Origin: Daucus carota subsp. sativus
Taxonomy: Eukaryota > Streptophyta > Magnoliopsida > Apiales > Apiaceae
Length of the DNA stretch: 64,000 nt
Reading direction: 5' to 3'
Assembly: GCF_001625215.2 (NCBI RefSeq)
Contig: NC_030381.2
Span: forward strand, 3,621,131-3,685,130
A program made the position numbers and the translations under genes. Under the pieces are notes generated by a model, which did no database searches, had not been told where the DNA came from, and saw nothing but the letters and a program-made list of their open reading frames with translations. Of this stretch, positions 60,783-64,000 are shown piece after piece; within the stretch, counting starts at the first letter, position 1; each line of letters opens with the position of its first letter.

Positions 60783-61041
60783 CTCCCTCCGTCCCTAAAT
60801 ATTTTTCCTGTTTGTACTTTTCACGTTTGCCAACACACACTTTTGATCGTTAATATCTTTCATTTCGTAGTAGCATTAAATATTAAAACTTCACCGTATT
60901 AAAGTACTCGTGAATACGAATCTAACAAGATCACTCATGACTATATTTAGTTTTATAGATTGGATGTAAATTAGTAATTTGTCTCATGTTATGAACAGTA
61001 CCGACATTACAAATAGGAAAAGAAAAAACATACGGAGGGAG
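60783..61041. repeat. Stowaway MITE of a different subfamily, 259 bp
   Basis: CTCCCTCCGTCCCTAAATAT...ACATACGGAGGGAG with flanking TA. The interior is unlike the other Stowaway copies. Confidence 0.88.
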
Positions 61042-61904
61042 TATAATTTTTAAAATATTTTGGATATAAATATTAAAAAGGTGTTTTATAATTGATATTT
61101 GGTAAAAAAAAAGTATTTATATCAAAGAAAAACAAAATTTTACATATTTTATTCTAGAAATAAATCATTATTTCTGAAAAACAAGGTCAGTCCGATCTCT
61201 CTGTGTATTTCCTGGTTTGAGATATGAGACAAGAAAATTGATTTTTTTATGAGAAATTGAGATAGAGTATTTTTAATTTTTTTTTATTTAAAGTGATATA
61301 AAATGAAAAGAAATTTTGAAAAAGATGACGACGAGTATTTACGTATAAGTCACTTTTCTGATGATACATGAAAAATTTAGAATTAATCCATCTAACAACT
61401 CATTTTCCGTGTTAATTGTATCTGTCGTACAAATATCCAGACCCATTTTCGTGATCCATGATCATAAATATGCCAGGAGTCACAGAGTCACGTATTTGAC
61501 ATGCCGGTATTTAATTTTCACGAAACAACCTTCATGCAAACTCACAGGTCGCACCACTTTTGCTTTATCCTTCATTTTACTCCAGTAGCAGAACCCACAA
61601 ATCTGATTCTCAATTCCCTGTACAAGTTGCTAACTGATTTTTAACACGTCCTTTTCTTCATTACGGCCTGGCTATCAATGCTTCAAGATCCAACAGCTAG
61701 ATGGATTATACTTTTATTATTTGCTTCAACTCATCAACTTTGCTTGTGACCTACTACAACTCTTTAAAGTGATGTCCCTGGTTCCGTGACATGATCTTGT
61801 TAAGCATTTATTCTTTCGAGATTTTTACAAAATTATACGGGTCTTTTTGGTTCAAGGCACGGTATAAAATATTGATTTCCTCTATATTTCCCAAATTTTA
61901 TTAT
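61042..61904. other. Intergenic, no gene recognised
   Basis: AT-rich DNA; the right part may be the former 3' flank of the PP2C pseudogene. Confidence 0.45.
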
Positions 61905-62025
61905 TACAGGATCAATTCATTTGAAAATGAGTATCTATTTTAATACTTCGGGCGATTCAGAATCGAACCCGGTATCCGGGAGCAACAGAGGATAAATCCA
62001 CCACTTGGGTTATTTAATCGCGCTC
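61905..62025 (-). repeat. Diverged SINE of the 30850 family
   Basis: On the minus strand it shares GGTTTATCCTCTGT-like and GGGTTCGA box-B motifs and the AGATACTCATTT segment with the SINE at 30865-31009. It also starts similarly (GAGCGCGATTAAATAACC). Target duplications are not visible, which suits an older copy. Confidence 0.7.
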
Positions 62026-62446
62026 GTGTTTGTAACTCTTTGTTGTGATGCAAACTAGATATGGTGCAATCATCCCTCCTTTAAGTTGAGTACTTCTGTT
62101 CCCAGGCAGCTGTGGCTGCATCCACTGCTGCCTTGTCCGCGTTTTCGCTCTTTGCTGTCCATATAATTGATACTACTCCATTATTGCTCAGCACATCCGA
62201 AACCTGCAATTGTTCCAACTTGTTGGTTAGAACTAAATCCTCGAGATTTTTTTTTATAAGTTTGATTATAATAGGAAATGCAGGGTTACTCCATCAGTTA
62301 GGTGATGACAGGTGACATCAGGGGAGTAAATATAACACCATGATTTTAACTATAAAGTCTCCAAAGGCTCGAGACATGGCTAGTCGTGGAGAGTCTTCGT
62401 GAGGCAACCATACTCGTTGAACGTGGAATTCATCTTTAAGTGCAAG

Positions 62447-62798
62447 CAGGCGCGGACGCAGATATAGGCGGGTGGGGCACTGGACCCCACTAGGTTTTAG
62501 AATTTTTTAATACATTTATATATAACATATAGCTGGCTGACTAAATAGGTATTATTTTAATCTTTGGAATTAAAAATGTCTTAAAAAAAATATTCACTCC
62601 GTACCTTTTTAGTTGTCACATTTCTATTTTTATTGGTCAAACGGATTGATTTTTTACCAAATATTACAATCGCTCCTACATTATTTTAAAAAAAATTCCT
62701 TTGATCAATTAGATTTGTCAAAATTAAATGTGACAACTAATAAGATAGTGAGGGAGTATTTTGGCCCCCACTAAAATTTTTGGCTAGCTCCGCCGCTG
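62447..62798. repeat. hAT-type MITE, 352 bp, with 8-bp target duplication
   Basis: Termini CAGGCGCGGACGCAG / CTAGCTCCGCCGCTG (imperfect inverted repeats) are flanked by the perfect 8-bp direct repeat agtgcaag (62439-62446 and 62799-62806). An 8-bp duplication and a CA(G)...(C)TG end fit the hAT superfamily. It sits inside the coding sequence of the PP2C pseudogene and contains a Stowaway-like insert. Confidence 0.85.
62593..62756. repeat. Stowaway-like MITE nested in the hAT MITE
   Basis: It starts (ttca)CTCCGTACC after TA and ends agtGAGGGAG before TA. The interior is palindromic (ttagttgtcacattt... / ...aaatgtgacaactaa), a compact foldback of about 160 bp. Confidence 0.7.
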
Positions 62799-62845
62799 AG
62801 TGCAAGCACACGAACATTGCACGCTCTAATTCTCTCCCCTTTCAC

Positions 62846-63104
62846 CGCATCATATAATATCACATAGTTCAAGTAAAATTAGGTGACACTTTGCAAGATT
62901 AAGAGCCGCGATGGCGGGATTCAGCTTAAAAGAATAAAATTAGGATTATTTTTATGATAGCTTATAAAAGCCCATGAACAAGGCTGAGAGGTAGACAAGG
63001 ACTGTTACTCATTGACAGGCTGCTGATCAAGTGAAACAGAGCACTCTGTTTCTGTAGAGTTGTAGTTTGAGTTCTCATATGATAAGTTACAGGGCAGTTA
63101 TTGT
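62846..63104. other. 5' flank of the PP2C pseudogene
   Basis: Where an upstream PP2C exon would be expected, only a doubtful trace (VSLDQQPVNE, minus strand, about 63010-63050) can be seen. Confidence 0.35.
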
Positions 63105-63347
63105 GGGTGTTTGGGTTGGACTTATAAGTCCAGCTTCTGGATTATAAGTTATGAGCACTTATTTGTACCGTTTGTGTAAAAAGTCAAGAAGCACTTAAAA
63201 AAAGCTAGGAATGCTAGCTTTTGTTTCAGGACTTCTACTTATTTCCCAAACACTTTAATCACTTATAAGTCTTATCTTGCTTCTAACTTCTACTCCACTT
63301 ATTTATTTTAAGCAAGAAGCACTTATTTTAAGCCCACCCAAACCTCC
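63105..63347. repeat. MITE, GTGTTTGGG family, complete copy
   Basis: The left end ggtgtttgggttggacttataagt and the right end acttattttaagcccacccaaacctc are inverted repeats. The element is about 240 bp with no frame. A shorter inverted relative lies at 46160-46318. Confidence 0.75.
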
Positions 63348-63804
63348 CCATTATTTGTGCTCCAGATATTTTGGTTATAGCTCTCGTTTTAAGCAGCCAA
63401 TGAATGTTGTATAAATTTTCTTCTTTCATTCTTTTGAGTACGCATATGGTGAATTTTTTAAGGGCTTTTAAAAATATTTGTAAGTCGAAATTCTATTTTA
63501 TAAAATACGGTGCAATATATTATCTTAATTATAATTATTACAACTCGGAAATCAACTGTTTTCGATTAACGTTACAATCATAATAGGATTTTGACCATAC
63601 TTATAATACATTTTTTTTCAAACTATAAATATTCTTACAAATTTCTCAATTTTTAATGATACGACTCACTTTTATTACCGTCTCACTTTTATTTCGCTGG
63701 ATACTGTAACTCAATATAAATTTATAAATAATTATAATCAAACCAATTTTAATCGAAATCAAAATATTATATTTTAAAATATTAAATTATATACAACATA
63801 ACTT
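63348..63804. other. AT-rich intergenic, no gene recognised
   Basis: No coding or structural signal stands out. Confidence 0.5.
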
Positions 63805-64000
63805 AGTTAAGTTGAATGGAGACCACATTTTTTCTGAAGACCTGGAGACCACATGTATGTTCTGCAAGTAAAACATTTCATACAAACATCGCAAAACGTA
63901 TAGTTTTACAAATCATGTTCTACGAAATCATTATTTCATTTAAAATCTTAAATATCATATAAGTTTTACATATGGAACATTACAAAATGTTTTATTCTAT
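63805..64000. repeat. Foldback element, 'GGAGACC' family, copy 3, cut by the window end
   Basis: gttaagttgaatggagaccac and the following 180 bases match the left halves of the copies at 31093 and 35397. The right half lies beyond the window. Confidence 0.8.

Larger units (their letters stand above)
62060..62845 (-). pseudogene. PP2C protein phosphatase pseudogene, interrupted by a hAT MITE
   Basis: On the minus strand, pieces of a plant type-2C protein phosphatase appear in order. VKGERIRACNVRV (62845-62807) is followed, across the MITE, by LALKDEFHVQRVWLPHEDSP and RLAMSRAFGDFIVK (to about 62350). Then come HGVIFTP and, in another frame, DVTCHHLTDG. After an acceptor at 62204-62205 follow VSDVLSNNGVVSIIW and AAVDAATAAWEQKYST. 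A TAA at 62081-62083 replaces a sense codon, and RRDDCT beyond it is still recognisable. Defects are the MITE insertion, at least one frameshift, the stop, and Trp to Ser in the usual DGVWDVLSN motif. Only the C-terminal half is seen; the N-terminal half is absent or unrecognisable upstream. Clade-E-like by the LALKDE..VQRVWLP..D motif. Confidence 0.85.

Noticed and set aside
60647..60853. 68-codon frame beginning with a Gly/Pro-rich segment
   Set aside because: No family match could be recognised and the end runs into a Stowaway MITE.
62112..62315. Plus-strand open frame of 67 codons
   Set aside because: It is the complement of the PP2C pseudogene exon; the conserved protein is on the minus strand.
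1..64000. A new multigene system or biosynthetic cluster
   Set aside because: The intact genes belong to unrelated conserved plant families with independent promoters; nothing suggests joint function.

Overview
The window is nuclear DNA of a flowering plant, most likely a dicot. The evidence is AT-rich sequence, split genes with GT-AG introns, plant-only families (ELF3, R2R3-MYB, arabinogalactan peptide, vacuolar processing enzyme) and a dense load of plant transposons. I cannot name the species. Many Stowaway MITEs would suit an asterid such as Apiaceae, but that is only a guess. All gene models come from reading conserved protein families and splice signals by eye.

Layout. A 10-exon ABCC (MRP) transporter (+, 1881-7516) is followed by an R2R3-MYB regulator (+, 8395-9363). 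The ESCRT-III subunit VPS32/SNF7 (-, 12851-14625) comes next. From about 15850 to 23650 the DNA is accessory. It holds nested PIF/Harbinger-like MITEs, a 652-bp tandem duplication, and a young Ty1-copia element with a perfect 5-bp target duplication (17883-22671). The copia element splits an already degenerate F-box pseudogene. The circadian gene ELF3 (+, 25486-29747) is followed by a small zinc-binding DUF866/CZIB gene (+, 31977-37387). Its last intron has grown to 4.2 kb through foldback elements embedded in TA microsatellites. Then come an arabinogalactan peptide (+, 40132-40323), a non-autonomous Helitron (41655-43643), a DUF1639 gene (-, 44474-47866) and a vacuolar processing enzyme (-, 50148-55455). 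The last 8 kb has no intact gene but holds at least six MITEs, a SINE, and a PP2C pseudogene. That pseudogene is interrupted by a hAT MITE that itself carries a Stowaway MITE.

The genes are unrelated single-copy plant genes. They cover transport, transcription, endosomal sorting, clock, cell-wall glycoprotein and vacuolar protease functions, with no sign of a cluster or shared pathway. I found no evidence for a new multigene system. The most informative observations are two GC-AG introns, nested insertions whose order can be read from target duplications, the microsatellite-associated foldback family, and two near-identical Stowaway MITEs in opposite orientation inside introns of two genes transcribed the same way.
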